A DNA stretch of 64,000 nt from positions 124,001 through 188,000 of the forward strand of contig NZ_CP041765.1 in NCBI RefSeq assembly GCF_007559025.1, written 5' to 3'. The position numbers were made by a program, and so were the translations under genes. Below, one piece after another: positions 25,852 through 34,849 of the stretch. Positions within the stretch are counted from its first letter, which is position 1, and each line of letters opens with the position of its first letter. Under the pieces are notes generated by a model, which saw nothing but the letters and a program-made list of their open reading frames with translations, did not search any database and had not been told where the DNA came from. The DNA is from Tomitella fengzijianii. GTDB lineage: Bacteria; Actinomycetota; Actinomycetes; Mycobacteriales; Mycobacteriaceae.

Positions 25852-27476
25852 CGCCGGGGCGCCCGGGCGTGGCGCGGGCACCGGAGACGCTCCCCGTGAT
25901 CCACGGGGAGGACGTGCACGGAAGGCGGATGCCCGTGTTCGCCGACCGGGACCGCTCGCTGGTGGACATGCTGGAACGCTCACGCGCGCACGGCGATCGC
26001 GTCTACCTGGTCTGCGACGGACGGCGGGTCACCTTCGCCGAGCACTACCGGATGGTCGCCGCGCTGGCCGGGGAGCTCCGCGACCGGTACGGGGTGGGGC
26101 CGGGGGACCGGGTGGGGATCCTGGCCGCCAACAGCATCGAGTGGATCGTGACCTTCTGGGCGACGGCATCTCTGGGCGGGATCGCCGTTGCAATGAACTC
26201 GCACTGGGCGGTGGGCGAGATCGCCTACTCATGCGGGCATGTCCGGCCGTCGGTGATCGTCGCCGACGAGCGCCGCCGCGAGCGCCTCGCGAAGGCCGCG
26301 GCGGAGTGGCCGGCGGCACGGGTGCCGATGCTGGCCATCGAGTCCGACCTCGTCGACATCGGCGCGGCGCCCGGCGCCGCCGAGTCGCCCGGAGTACGTC
26401 TGGCGGAGGACGACCCGGCCGTGATCATCTACACCTCGGGCACGACCGGGAAGCCCAAGGGCGTCGTGCATTCGCATCGGAACCTCATCGCCGCCCGCGA
26501 CTTCTACCGCTACAACGACGCGGCCGCGGCCGCAGCGGGTGCGCCGCAGTCCGAACGCCGCTACCTGATGACCAGTCCGCTGTTCCACATCGCCGCGCTG
26601 CACAACGTGGCGGTGCCCCGTCTCGACAACGGGGAGACAGCGGTGATCGCCACGGGGCGTTTCAGCGTGGACCGCGTGCTGGAGCTCATCGAGCGCGAAG
26701 ACGTCACGCACTGGACCGGCGTACCCACGATGGCGCACCGGCTGCTCGAGGAAGGCAACGCCGCGGGCCGCGACCTGTCGTCACTGCGTTCGTTCTCGCT
26801 CGGCGCGGCGCCGACTCCGCCCGCGATGCGTGCCGCCCTGCGTGAGTTGCTGCCGCAGGCCACCTCTTCTATGGTCGCGACCTACGGGCAGACGGAGTGC
26901 GCCACCGCCGCGACGATCGCCACGCCGGCGCAGTTGGCGGCGAACCCGCGCTCGGTCGGCCGCGCCGCGGTGAACACGCAGATCCGCGTCTGCGACGACG
27001 ACGGCGTGACGGTGCCGGACGGCGTCGAGGGCGAGGTGTGCGTGCGCGGCGCGGTGGTGATGCTCGGCTACTGGGACGACCCCGAGGCCACGGCGCGGAC
27101 CATCGATGGCGACGGGTGGCTGCACACCGGGGACATCGGCGTGCTCCGGGACGGCGAGCTGGAGATCAACTCGCGCCGCAGCGACCTGATCATCCGCGGC
27201 GGCGAGAACATCTACCCCGTGGAGGTGGAGGACGCCCTGGACACCCACCCGGGCGTGGCCGAGTCGATCGTGTTCGGCAGCCCCAGCGCGGAGTACGGGC
27301 AGGAGGTGGCGGTCGTGGTCGTGCTGCGGGACGGCGCCGAGGCCGACCACGATGCGTTGCGGACCCACCTGGCGGGCCTCGTCGCCGGATACAAGATCCC
27401 GTCGTCCTGGACGGTGAGCACCGAGCCGCTGCCGCGCAACGCGACGGGCAAGGTCGTACGCAGCGCATTCACCTGA
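25848..27476 (+). CDS. Acyl-CoA synthetase (AMP-forming, FadD-like)
   Basis: Adenylate-forming ligase of about 542 residues that couples a carboxylic acid to CoA. The AMP-binding motif Y-T-S-G-T-T-G-K-P-K-G lies near residue 195; T-Y-G-Q-T-E, D-G-W-L-H-T-G-D and the C-terminal lysine in P-R-N-A-T-G-K-V are all present. I place the start at GTG 25848, overlapping the stop of the binding protein gene; GTG 25839 is also possible. The KstR2-type site upstream of the pair suggests a steroid-like or other branched acid substrate, comparable to FadD3/FadD17, but this is not shown. Confidence 0.88.
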   Translation: MTPGRPGVARAPETLPVIHGEDVHGRRMPVFADRDRSLVDMLERSRAHGDRVYLVCDGRRVTFAEHYRMVAALAGELRDRYGVGPGDRVGILAANSIEWIVTFWATASLGGIAVAMNSHWAVGEIAYSCGHVRPSVIVADERRRERLAKAAAEWPAARVPMLAIESDLVDIGAAPGAAESPGVRLAEDDPAVIIYTSGTTGKPKGVVHSHRNLIAARDFYRYNDAAAAAAGAPQSERRYLMTSPLFHIAALHNVAVPRLDNGETAVIATGRFSVDRVLELIEREDVTHWTGVPTMAHRLLEEGNAAGRDLSSLRSFSLGAAPTPPAMRAALRELLPQATSSMVATYGQTECATAATIATPAQLAANPRSVGRAAVNTQIRVCDDDGVTVPDGVEGEVCVRGAVVMLGYWDDPEATARTIDGDGWLHTGDIGVLRDGELEINSRRSDLIIRGGENIYPVEVEDALDTHPGVAESIVFGSPSAEYGQEVAVVVVLRDGAEADHDALRTHLAGLVAGYKIPSSWTVSTEPLPRNATGKVVRSAFT

Positions 27477-27543
27477 CCGGGTCCCCGGTGTCCGGCCGCC
27501 GATCCGTATACACAGAGCTATTGGGAACAGGAAGGACGCCGCA

Positions 27544-29016
27544 GTGGGCCACCGCGACGACTGGGCGCCGCTGCTCGCCTCGCTGGAACGGCGGCGCGCC
27601 GCCGCCCGCGCGATGGGCGGCGACGAGAAGCTGCGCCGGCACCGCGCGGCGGGGCGGGTGGACGCGCGCGAGCGCATCGCCCGGCTGCTCGACTCCGGCA
27701 CGTTCACCGAGGTCGGTCTGCTCGCCGGCCGCTCGGAGACGCCCGCCGACGCGTTCGTCGCCGGTTCGGGGACCATCGACGGCCGCCCGGTCTTCGTGGG
27801 CGCCGAGGATTTCTCGGTGGCGGGCGGGTCCATCGGCGTCGCCGCGGCCACCAAGCGGGCGCGGGTCGCCGGGCTCGCCCGGCAGGAGGGCGCACCGCTG
27901 GTGCTCATGCTCGAAGGGGCGGGCCACCGCGCCGCCAACAGCCTCGAACCGCAGCGCCCTGCCCCCAACGACCTGCAGGTGCTCGCCGAGATGGCGGGCG
28001 AGGTCCCGGTGATCTCTGTCGTCACGGGCCCGTCGGCGGGGCACGGCGCGCTGGCCGCGCCGTTGTCCGACTTCGTTGTCATGGTCGACGGCCTCGCGTC
28101 CCTGTTCACGGCCGGGCCACCGCTGGTGCGGGCCGCTACCGGCGAGCAGGTGACCAAGGAGGAACTGGGCGGGCCGCGCGTGCACGCGGCGGTCAGCGGC
28201 GTCGCCCACAACGTGGCCACGGACGTCGACGCGGCGCTGGCGCTGGTGCGCCGGTACCTGTCCTATCTCCCCTCACGCGCGGGCCAGGCGCCGCCGTTCA
28301 CCCGCACCGGCGACGGGGATCGCACGGTGGACGCGCTGCTGGACATCATCCCGCCCGACCCGCGGCGGCCGTACGACATGCTCGACGTGCTCGAGGAGAT
28401 CGTCGACGAGGGCACGCTGCTGCCGATACAGCCGGAGTACGGCCCGTCCATGATCACCGCGCTGGCCCGGATCGGCGGGCGCTCTGTCGCCGTCGTCGCG
28501 AATCAGCCCGCGGTGCTGGCCGGCGCGATCGACGTCGCCGCCGCGGACAAGGCCGCGCGGTTCGTCGCGACGACGGCCGGTTTCGGCCTGCCGTTGGTGC
28601 AGCTCGCCGACAACCCGGGCGTGCTCTCGGGCAGCGCGTCCGAGCGGGCGGGGATCCTGCGCGAGGCGGCCCGGATGTTCGTCGCGCAGCACCGGGCGGC
28701 GGTGCCCAAGCTGCACGTGACCATCCGCAAGGCGTTCGGTTTCGGCAGCTCGGTGATGGGGCAGAACGCCTTCGGCGGGCAGACGGTGTCGCTCGCCTTC
28801 CCCGGCGCGATGCTGGGCGGCATCCCGGCCGCGGTGGGCGGGGAAACCTCGGGCGCCGATGACGACACCCGCCGCGCGTTGGTCGAGCACGAGGCGTCCG
28901 GGCCGTGGCAGTTGGCGCAGACCGCCACCTACGACGACGTCATCGACCCGCGGGAACTGCGGAACCGGCTGCTCGCCGCGCTGCGCGCGTGCCGGCACGG
29001 CGTCGCCATCGCGTGA
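27544..29016 (+). CDS. Acyl-CoA carboxylase carboxyltransferase (beta) subunit
   Basis: Carboxyltransferase of 490 residues of the PccB/AccD family, which moves a carboxyl group from biotin to an acyl-CoA. Recognisable parts are the N-terminal K-L-R-x-H-R-A-A-G-R-V-D-A-R-E-R-I, L-x-D-N-P-G-V-L-S-G-S near residue 355 and G-F-G-S-S-V-M-G-Q-N-A-F-G-G near 398. GGAAGGA precedes GTG 27544. No biotin carboxylase or biotin carrier gene is present here, so it must share one encoded elsewhere. It follows the acyl-CoA synthetase by 67 bp and probably acts in the same pathway. Confidence 0.88.
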   Translation: MGHRDDWAPLLASLERRRAAARAMGGDEKLRRHRAAGRVDARERIARLLDSGTFTEVGLLAGRSETPADAFVAGSGTIDGRPVFVGAEDFSVAGGSIGVAAATKRARVAGLARQEGAPLVLMLEGAGHRAANSLEPQRPAPNDLQVLAEMAGEVPVISVVTGPSAGHGALAAPLSDFVVMVDGLASLFTAGPPLVRAATGEQVTKEELGGPRVHAAVSGVAHNVATDVDAALALVRRYLSYLPSRAGQAPPFTRTGDGDRTVDALLDIIPPDPRRPYDMLDVLEEIVDEGTLLPIQPEYGPSMITALARIGGRSVAVVANQPAVLAGAIDVAAADKAARFVATTAGFGLPLVQLADNPGVLSGSASERAGILREAARMFVAQHRAAVPKLHVTIRKAFGFGSSVMGQNAFGGQTVSLAFPGAMLGGIPAAVGGETSGADDDTRRALVEHEASGPWQLAQTATYDDVIDPRELRNRLLAALRACRHGVAIA

Positions 29017-29022
29017 CCGGCC

Positions 29023-30456
29023 CTACCGCGTGATCATCGACGCCATCATCTGCTCGAAGCCCTCGGGGTAGAGCGCGGCGGGCGGCTGCCCGGCCCCGGC
29101 GGGGGCGTGGAAGACGCTGCGCGCGTGGCTGAACTCCACGAACCCCTCGCGTCCGTGGTAGTGGCCCATGCCGGAGTCGCCGACCCCGCCGAACGGCGCG
29201 TCCTCGAGTCCGGGGTGCAGCATCAGGTCGTTGACGGTCACGCCGCCGGACGTGCTGCCGTCGAGCACCGCCTGCAGCTCGTCGTCGTCCGTGCCCAGCC
29301 AGTACAGGGCCAACGGTGCGGGCCGCTCGCCCAGCGCTGCGAGCACGCCGTCCACGGCGTCGTAGCCGAGGACCACCACCGCCGGGCCGAACAGCTCCTC
29401 GCGCAGCACGGCCGCGTCCTCGGGCGGGTCCACCACCACATGCAGGGGCGTCCGCCGGCCGTCTTGCTGCTCGTCGGGCACGGTCTCGACGCGGGCACCG
29501 CGGGCGCGTGCGTCGTCGACGAGGCCGGCCACGCGCCGGGCGTGCCGCTCGTCGACGATGCTGATCGCCCCCGGATTGTCCTGCACGGTGGGCACGAGCT
29601 GCGCGTAGGCGCCGGTGAGCGCGGTGACGAACGCGTCGACCGATTCGCGCGGAACGTACACCAGGTCCGGGCTCACGCACAGCTGTCCGCCGTTGCTGGA
29701 CTTGGCGCCCGCCACCTTTCCTGCGGCCGCTGCGAGGTCCGCGCTGCGCGAGACGAGCGTCGGCGACTTGCCGCCCAGTTCCAGCGTCACCGGCACCAGG
29801 TTCTCGGCGGCGTTGCGCATCACCGCCCGGCCCACCGGCGTGCTGCCGGTGAACACGAGGTGGCCGAACGGGCGCGCCGTGAACTGCTCCGCCACCTCCG
29901 GGCCGCCGGTGACCACGGCGACGTCGAGCGGGTCGATGCGCTCGGCGAAGAGCCGGGCGACGGTCTCCGCGGTCCGCGGCACCACTTCGGAGGGCTTGAG
30001 CACGGCGCGGTTCCCCGCGGCGAGCGCCGAGGCGAGGGGGCTGAGCAGGGTGAACACCGGCGCGTTCCACGTGCCCAGGATGCCGACGGTGCCCTTGGGG
30101 GTGTAGCGGATCTCGGCGGTGGCGCCGTACTGGTCGTACGGCGCGTACGCCTGGCGCGGCTCCGGCGCCATCCACTCCTCCAGGCGGTCGCGCGAGGACT
30201 TCAGCGAGCCCAGCGAGCCCAGGATGTCGTTCATGATCGAGTAGCCGCGATGGCGGCCGCCGAAGTCCGCGTCGATGGCGGAGACGATCGCGTCGTACTC
30301 GTCCACCAGCAGGTCGATCACCGCCTGGATGCGGGCGCGGCGTGCGGCCGCGGACGGCATCCCCTCGGCCAGGCGCGCGGCGCGCTGGCGGGCGAGGATG
30401 TCGTCGAGCGCGGCAAGGGTGTCCGCGGTGGAACCGGACTCTGCGACGGTGGTCAT
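29023..30456 (-). CDS. Aldehyde dehydrogenase, coniferyl-aldehyde dehydrogenase type
   Basis: NAD(P)-dependent aldehyde dehydrogenase of 477 residues. Catalytic residues are visible as N131 (G-T-W-N), E226 (L-E-L-G-G-K) and nucleophile C260 (G-G-Q-L-C). The general build (W-N-A-P-V-F, C-terminal F-V-E-F-S-H-A-R-S-V) fits the coniferyl-aldehyde branch. GAGGAG seven bases before ATG 30456 decides the start; a longer frame reaches 30585. It is divergent from a zinc alcohol dehydrogenase, and the two would oxidise an alcohol to an acid in sequence. Confidence 0.88.
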   Translation of the reverse strand: MTTVAESGSTADTLAALDDILARQRAARLAEGMPSAAARRARIQAVIDLLVDEYDAIVSAIDADFGGRHRGYSIMNDILGSLGSLKSSRDRLEEWMAPEPRQAYAPYDQYGATAEIRYTPKGTVGILGTWNAPVFTLLSPLASALAAGNRAVLKPSEVVPRTAETVARLFAERIDPLDVAVVTGGPEVAEQFTARPFGHLVFTGSTPVGRAVMRNAAENLVPVTLELGGKSPTLVSRSADLAAAAGKVAGAKSSNGGQLCVSPDLVYVPRESVDAFVTALTGAYAQLVPTVQDNPGAISIVDERHARRVAGLVDDARARGARVETVPDEQQDGRRTPLHVVVDPPEDAAVLREELFGPAVVVLGYDAVDGVLAALGERPAPLALYWLGTDDDELQAVLDGSTSGGVTVNDLMLHPGLEDAPFGGVGDSGMGHYHGREGFVEFSHARSVFHAPAGAGQPPAALYPEGFEQMMASMITR

Positions 30457-30529
30457 GCGCGCGTGCTCCTCATCCTGGGGTGCGAGTGATGGCCTCGACG
30501 CTAGATCCGCTGTGACCCGGGCAACATTC

Positions 30530-30549
30530 GTGTCCTGCCCAGTGGACAC
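30530..30549. promoter_or_regulatory. Inverted repeat GTGTCC-N8-GGACAC between divergent dehydrogenases
   Basis: A perfect 6-bp inverted repeat with an 8-base spacer lies in the 213-bp intergenic region between the aldehyde and alcohol dehydrogenase genes. It could be the site of a shared regulator, but no regulator gene is adjacent and the call is tentative. Confidence 0.3.
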
Positions 30550-30669
30550 TCGGGGCGGCTCCGCACGGATTCGCCGGTAGACCAAGGGAAGCCGGCGTGA
30601 CCGGCCGGATCATGCGGAGCGCGGACCGGCGGGCACGGCGTAGACCATCGGACGACGAGGAGAGACCGG

Positions 30670-31791
30670 ATGCGTACCAGGGGAGCCGTCATCACGCAGG
30701 CGCCGGGCAAGTTCGAGGTGGTGGACCTGGAGCTGGACGAGCCGCGCCGCGACGAGATCATGGTGCGCATGGCCGCCTCGGGCCTGTGCCACTCGGACGC
30801 GCACATCGCGGCAGGCGACCACGCGGTGCACAACTACCCGATCTGCGGCGGCCACGAGGGCGCGGGCGTCGTGGAGCGAGTGGGCCCGGGAACGGAGGGC
30901 TTCACGGTGGGCGATCACGTGGTGTTCTCGTTCCTCGCGGCGTGCGGCAAGTGCCGGTGGTGCGCGTCGGGCATGCAGAACCTGTGCGACCGGGGTGCCG
31001 CGATCATGACCGGCGGGCGGCCGGACGATCCCGACAGCCACCGCATGCTCCTCGACGGCGCCCCGGTGGGGCAGACGTGCGGGCTGGCGACCTTCAGCGA
31101 ATACACCACGGTGCACGTGGACAACGCGATCAAGGTGCAGGACAAGTCGCTGCCGCTGGACCGGCTGTGCCTGCTCAGCTGCGGCGTGGGCACCGGCTGG
31201 GGCGCGGCCGTCAACTCGGCGCGCGTCTACCCGGGGCAGACGGTGATCGTCATGGGCACCGGCGGCGTGGGCATCAACGCCGTCCAGGGCGCGGCGCACG
31301 CGGGCGCGTCGCGGATCATCGCGGTCGACCCGGTGGCCTTCAAGCGCGAGAGCGCGCTGCGCCTGGGCGCCACCCACGCCGTGGCCGACGTCGAGGAGGC
31401 CGCCGAGCTGGCCCGCACCTTCACCAACGGGCAGGGCGCCGATGCCGCGATCGTCACCGTCGGCAACACCACCGGCGAGCACATCGCGGCCGCCTTCTCC
31501 TCGATCCGCAAGGCCGGCGTGTGCGTCGTGACGGGCCTGGGGAAGATGTCCGACGTGGGGCTGCCCATCAGTCCCCTGGAGCTGACGCTGTATCAGAAGT
31601 CGCTGGTGGGATCCCTGTTCGGCGCGTCCAACCCCACCGTCGACATCCCCTGGATGATCGACATGTACACCGCCGGGAAGCTGGAACTGGACTCGCTGGT
31701 CACCAACACCTACACGCTCGACGAGGTGGCGAAGGGGTTCGAGGACATGGAGGCGGGGGTGAACCTGCGCGGCGTGATCGTGTTCGACTGA
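30670..31791 (+). CDS. Zinc-dependent alcohol dehydrogenase (NDMA-dependent-like)
   Basis: Medium-chain alcohol dehydrogenase of 373 residues. Catalytic zinc ligands C40 and H62-E63 and the structural zinc cysteines C92, C95, C98 and C106 are all present, as is the nucleotide-binding G-T-G-G-V-G. The sequence style (SGLCHSDAH, CGGHEGAG) fits the class III/NDMA-dependent alcohol dehydrogenases of actinobacteria. GAGGAGA precedes the ATG. Its divergent partner is the aldehyde dehydrogenase. The substrate, probably an aryl or alkyl alcohol, cannot be told. Confidence 0.88.
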   Translation: MRTRGAVITQAPGKFEVVDLELDEPRRDEIMVRMAASGLCHSDAHIAAGDHAVHNYPICGGHEGAGVVERVGPGTEGFTVGDHVVFSFLAACGKCRWCASGMQNLCDRGAAIMTGGRPDDPDSHRMLLDGAPVGQTCGLATFSEYTTVHVDNAIKVQDKSLPLDRLCLLSCGVGTGWGAAVNSARVYPGQTVIVMGTGGVGINAVQGAAHAGASRIIAVDPVAFKRESALRLGATHAVADVEEAAELARTFTNGQGADAAIVTVGNTTGEHIAAAFSSIRKAGVCVVTGLGKMSDVGLPISPLELTLYQKSLVGSLFGASNPTVDIPWMIDMYTAGKLELDSLVTNTYTLDEVAKGFEDMEAGVNLRGVIVFD

Positions 31792-31826
31792 GCTTTCGCC
31801 GCGGGTGGCGCGTCACCGGCCGCCCG

Positions 31827-31884
31827 GCTTTGGTGGACATTTGGCTGGGGATCGGCGGATTTTCGACCAGATGTCCACCAAAGC
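31827..31884. terminator. 14-bp perfect inverted repeat between convergent genes
   Basis: GCTTTGGTGGACAT (31827-31840) and its exact complement (31871-31884) flank a 30-base loop. The element lies between the convergent alcohol dehydrogenase and membrane protein genes, so a bidirectional terminator is the simplest explanation. The long loop and lack of a T-run are unusual. Confidence 0.45.
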
Positions 31885-31904
31885 GCACCAGTGACGGGAC
31901 CGCC

Positions 31905-32378
31905 TCACAGCCAGTGCGCCAGCCCCACAGCGAACAGTGCGAGGGTGAGCAGGCTTATCGTGCCGCGCAGCGCGGCGGCGGATCGGCCGCCGCGGGCCAC
32001 GTGGCCGTCGAGCGCCCCGCCGCTCTCCTCCGCCCGGCGGCGCAGGCGGGTCATGTTCCGTGCCTGCACGATCCCGGCCGCCAACCCGACGACGAGCGCC
32101 GCGGCGATCGTGGCGAGCGCGGTGCTCATCCCCGTCCACGGCGCGGTGCCCAGCAGCACCGCGCCGACGATGAGTCCCACCAGCAGGTCGACCGTCGCGA
32201 AGACCCCGAAGGCCCGCCCGAACGCGCGGAAGAACGCCACCCGTGCCATCGGATCCAGAGTGGCGGAGCTGATGCGGGCGACGAACACCACCGTCACCAT
32301 CCCGCCGATCCACAGGCAGGCCGCGAGGATGAGGATGCCGAACAGGGTGCTTTCCGCGCCGGTGGACAGGCTGGTCAT
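31905..32378 (-). CDS. Small integral membrane protein
   Basis: Protein of 157 residues with four predicted membrane helices: about 10-35, 58-78, 85-105 and the extreme C-terminus. The loop F-F-R-A-F-G-R-A-F-G between helices one and two and the Arg-rich cytoplasmic loop resemble small CopD/DUF4149-like membrane proteins, but I do not recognise it with certainty. It stands alone between convergent and divergent neighbours. No function can be assigned. Confidence 0.65.
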   Translation of the reverse strand: MTSLSTGAESTLFGILILAACLWIGGMVTVVFVARISSATLDPMARVAFFRAFGRAFGVFATVDLLVGLIVGAVLLGTAPWTGMSTALATIAAALVVGLAAGIVQARNMTRLRRRAEESGGALDGHVARGGRSAAALRGTISLLTLALFAVGLAHWL

Positions 32379-32473
32379 CGGGTTCCGTTTCGCCGAGGGT
32401 GTGCATCCGGTCTACCACCGGCCCCGGCGCATGAGGAGCCTGGGCGGCCGCCGGTTCTGTTAGCGTCGGCGCC

Positions 32474-33040
32474 ATGAGCGGGACAACGAGCAGGAGAGGT
32501 GTCCGGGCGGCCGCCGCGGTGGTCTCAGTCGCGGCGATTCTCGGAGCGTCGGCGTGCTCCTCATCCGGCGACGGCCAGGACGACGCCGCGAGTACTGCGC
32601 CGCCGGGCGCCGCCCCGGCCGAAACCGCGGAGCCGGGTGCGGCGCAGCCGGTGCCGCAGCAGACCGGGAAAACCGCACCGGCGCAGTCCGGGATGGGTGC
32701 CACCGTGAAATCCGTGGTGCTGAACGGTGCCCCGCAGGACACCGGCTTCCCCGACGTGCGCTGCGACCACGAGCACGACGAGGGCTTCCCGCAGATCGAA
32801 CTCGAGGCGCAGGATCGCGCGGCGAACAGGGAACTGCAGGTGGAGATCGTGCTCTCCGATCCGCCCAGGCTCGACGACTTCGAGCTGGAGCAGGGGCGCG
32901 ACGAGTGGCAGGCCACCGACGCCGACAGGACGGGCGCGGAGATCACCGTCGACGGTGCGAACTACCGCGTGTCCTCCGCGGTGACGCAGGACGACACCGA
33001 GGCGGCGGGCCGCATGGAGGTGGAGTTCACCTGCCCGTAG
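32474..33040 (+). CDS. LpqH-like (19 kDa antigen family) lipoprotein
   Basis: Secreted lipoprotein of 188 residues. The signal peptide ends in L-G-A-S-A-C with C28 as the lipidated cysteine. A Pro/Ala/Thr-rich linker (about 35-75) is followed by a folded domain with one cysteine at its start (V-R-C-D-H) and one at its end (F-T-C-P), a pair that could form a disulfide as in the LpqH/Lipoprotein_21 domain. This family is characteristic of mycobacteria and close relatives and sits at the cell envelope. Its exact role is not known. Confidence 0.75.
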   Translation: MSGTTSRRGVRAAAAVVSVAAILGASACSSSGDGQDDAASTAPPGAAPAETAEPGAAQPVPQQTGKTAPAQSGMGATVKSVVLNGAPQDTGFPDVRCDHEHDEGFPQIELEAQDRAANRELQVEIVLSDPPRLDDFELEQGRDEWQATDADRTGAEITVDGANYRVSSAVTQDDTEAAGRMEVEFTCP

Positions 33041-33071
33041 ACCCGTCCCGGCGTGGCGGGCGCGCAGAGCA

Positions 33072-34679
33072 TCACCGCGCGGGTGGGCCGATGCGGAGCA
33101 TGCGGCCCACGGTCCCCTGCCAGTACACGCCGGGCCCGTCGCCGTCGCCGGTGTTCGGTGCGACCGTTCCGGTGAGTTCCATCGGCTCGTCCAGCGGGGC
33201 GTTTCCGACGAACGAGCGCACCACCTCCGCGCCGGTGTCGGCGTCGATCGCCGTGTAGTACACCGGCCCGACCTTCTGGGGCAGCCCCGCCGCCAGCAGG
33301 TCCTGGACGCCGCGTTCCGCTTCGGCCGCACCGGGGAGCTCGGCCGACTGCGCCGGCAGCGCGGGCAGGTCGCCGTAGGACAGGCCGTGGATCAGCCTGT
33401 CGCCGGTGGTCGCCTTCGGCAGGGTCGCGGTCCGGGTGTTCGACGTCCACTGCCGGGTGCAGCCGCTGCCGTCGGTGACGATCGAGGTCATGCCGCCCCG
33501 GTATGGCGCCTGAGCCGGCACCGCCGGGCCGTCGACCGCCATCGGGAAGTACTGGAATCCGTACGTGTTCGCGATGATGAGCGACCATTCGCCGCCGCCG
33601 GGCGACTCGAGCGCGATGGGCGAGTTCTCGGACTGGGCCGGCCCCGCGATCAGCCGGCCGTCGGGCGCGGCGGTCTCCGGGTGCAGCGTGGTCGCGAACG
33701 CGGGCATCTCGCAGCGCACCTCCCCGCTGGCGCGGTCGAGGACGAACAGCGTCGACTGGTCGGCGGCGTCGAGGTAGGCGACGTAGTCGTCCTGATTCGG
33801 CCCGAAATACGTGGGCGTGGAGCCCGACCCGTGGCTGAGCATCCCCGGGTGCCGCGCCGCGCCGGGGTCGTAGGCCCGCCGCCATCGGATGCGCGGCTGA
33901 CTGTCCTCGCCCTGGTCCACCTCGTAGAGGGCGCGGGTGGTCATCACCGAGGCGCCGCCGGGTCGCACGGTGATGCCGTTGGAGACGCGTTCACCCGCCG
34001 GCTGCCCCGCGTCGGCGGGCAGGTCGAGGGTCCGCGCCGACGCGGGCTCGCCGGGGACCACCGTGCCGACCACCGCGTTTACGGTGACGAACCAGATGCG
34101 GCCGTCGACGCCGGGGGCGAGACCCGTGACGTAGTCGCCGTCGCGGATGAGCGGGTCCAGGTCGGCGAGCACCTCGTCGGTGAGGGTCCACGCGCCGGCG
34201 GCGTCGCGGCTGTGCCCGACGGCGTGGAGGACTCCGTCGCCGTCCGCGATGACGACGCGGTCCTGGTCGTCCAGGTACCCGTACACGCCGCCGAGCAGCG
34301 CCCCCTTCGGCAGCTGCATGCGCGCGAGGGGAGCCGCGGTGGCCGGGTCGAGCAGCACGACCATGGGCGGCGTGGTCTCGAGCGGGTCGGTGCCGACGTA
34401 GGCGGTGCACAGGGCCACGGGCATGCCGTCGCCGCCGACGAACACCGACGAGCACGTGCCGCCAGGGATCGACGCGTGCACGCCGGTCTGCGTGCCGGGG
34501 CCCTGGCCGGGGATGGTGTCGGTGGAGTAGATGTCGCCGTGCACGGTGGCGGTGCCGAGGGGGCCGAGGCCCGGCGTCCCCGGCACTGCGCCCGACGGTG
34601 CGGCGAGCGCCGTCGCCGCCGCCAGCACGGCCGTCACGGTGACCGCTCCGCGGCCGGCGGCCCTGATGCGTCGTCTCAT
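33072..34679 (-). CDS. Secreted protein of unknown function, possible beta-propeller
   Basis: Protein of 535 residues with a signal peptide (Arg-rich n-region, hydrophobic core, probable cleavage after A-A-P-S-G-A). The mature part has repeated strand-like stretches such as D-G-R-I-W-F-V-T and Y-V-A-Y-L-D-A-A-D-Q-S-T-L-F-V-L-D-R-A-S-G, suggesting a beta-propeller, and four cysteines after the signal. I find no catalytic motif. It converges on the LpqH-like gene and diverges from the N-acetyltransferase gene. Function unknown. Confidence 0.7.
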   Translation of the reverse strand: MRRRIRAAGRGAVTVTAVLAAATALAAPSGAVPGTPGLGPLGTATVHGDIYSTDTIPGQGPGTQTGVHASIPGGTCSSVFVGGDGMPVALCTAYVGTDPLETTPPMVVLLDPATAAPLARMQLPKGALLGGVYGYLDDQDRVVIADGDGVLHAVGHSRDAAGAWTLTDEVLADLDPLIRDGDYVTGLAPGVDGRIWFVTVNAVVGTVVPGEPASARTLDLPADAGQPAGERVSNGITVRPGGASVMTTRALYEVDQGEDSQPRIRWRRAYDPGAARHPGMLSHGSGSTPTYFGPNQDDYVAYLDAADQSTLFVLDRASGEVRCEMPAFATTLHPETAAPDGRLIAGPAQSENSPIALESPGGGEWSLIIANTYGFQYFPMAVDGPAVPAQAPYRGGMTSIVTDGSGCTRQWTSNTRTATLPKATTGDRLIHGLSYGDLPALPAQSAELPGAAEAERGVQDLLAAGLPQKVGPVYYTAIDADTGAEVVRSFVGNAPLDEPMELTGTVAPNTGDGDGPGVYWQGTVGRMLRIGPPAR

Positions 34680-34849
34680 GCGTGGCTCCTACCGCTGGAG
34701 GGTCGGCGGCGTGCCCGGGCACGATGGACATGGCGACACCCAGCGGCTGTCGATGCAACTCGTAACGGCAATGTCCGTGACAAAATGTAGCGACGAAGCC
34801 GCATAAGTGCAATAGATCACAGCAAAATCAAGAGGGGGCGCTGCCGCCG

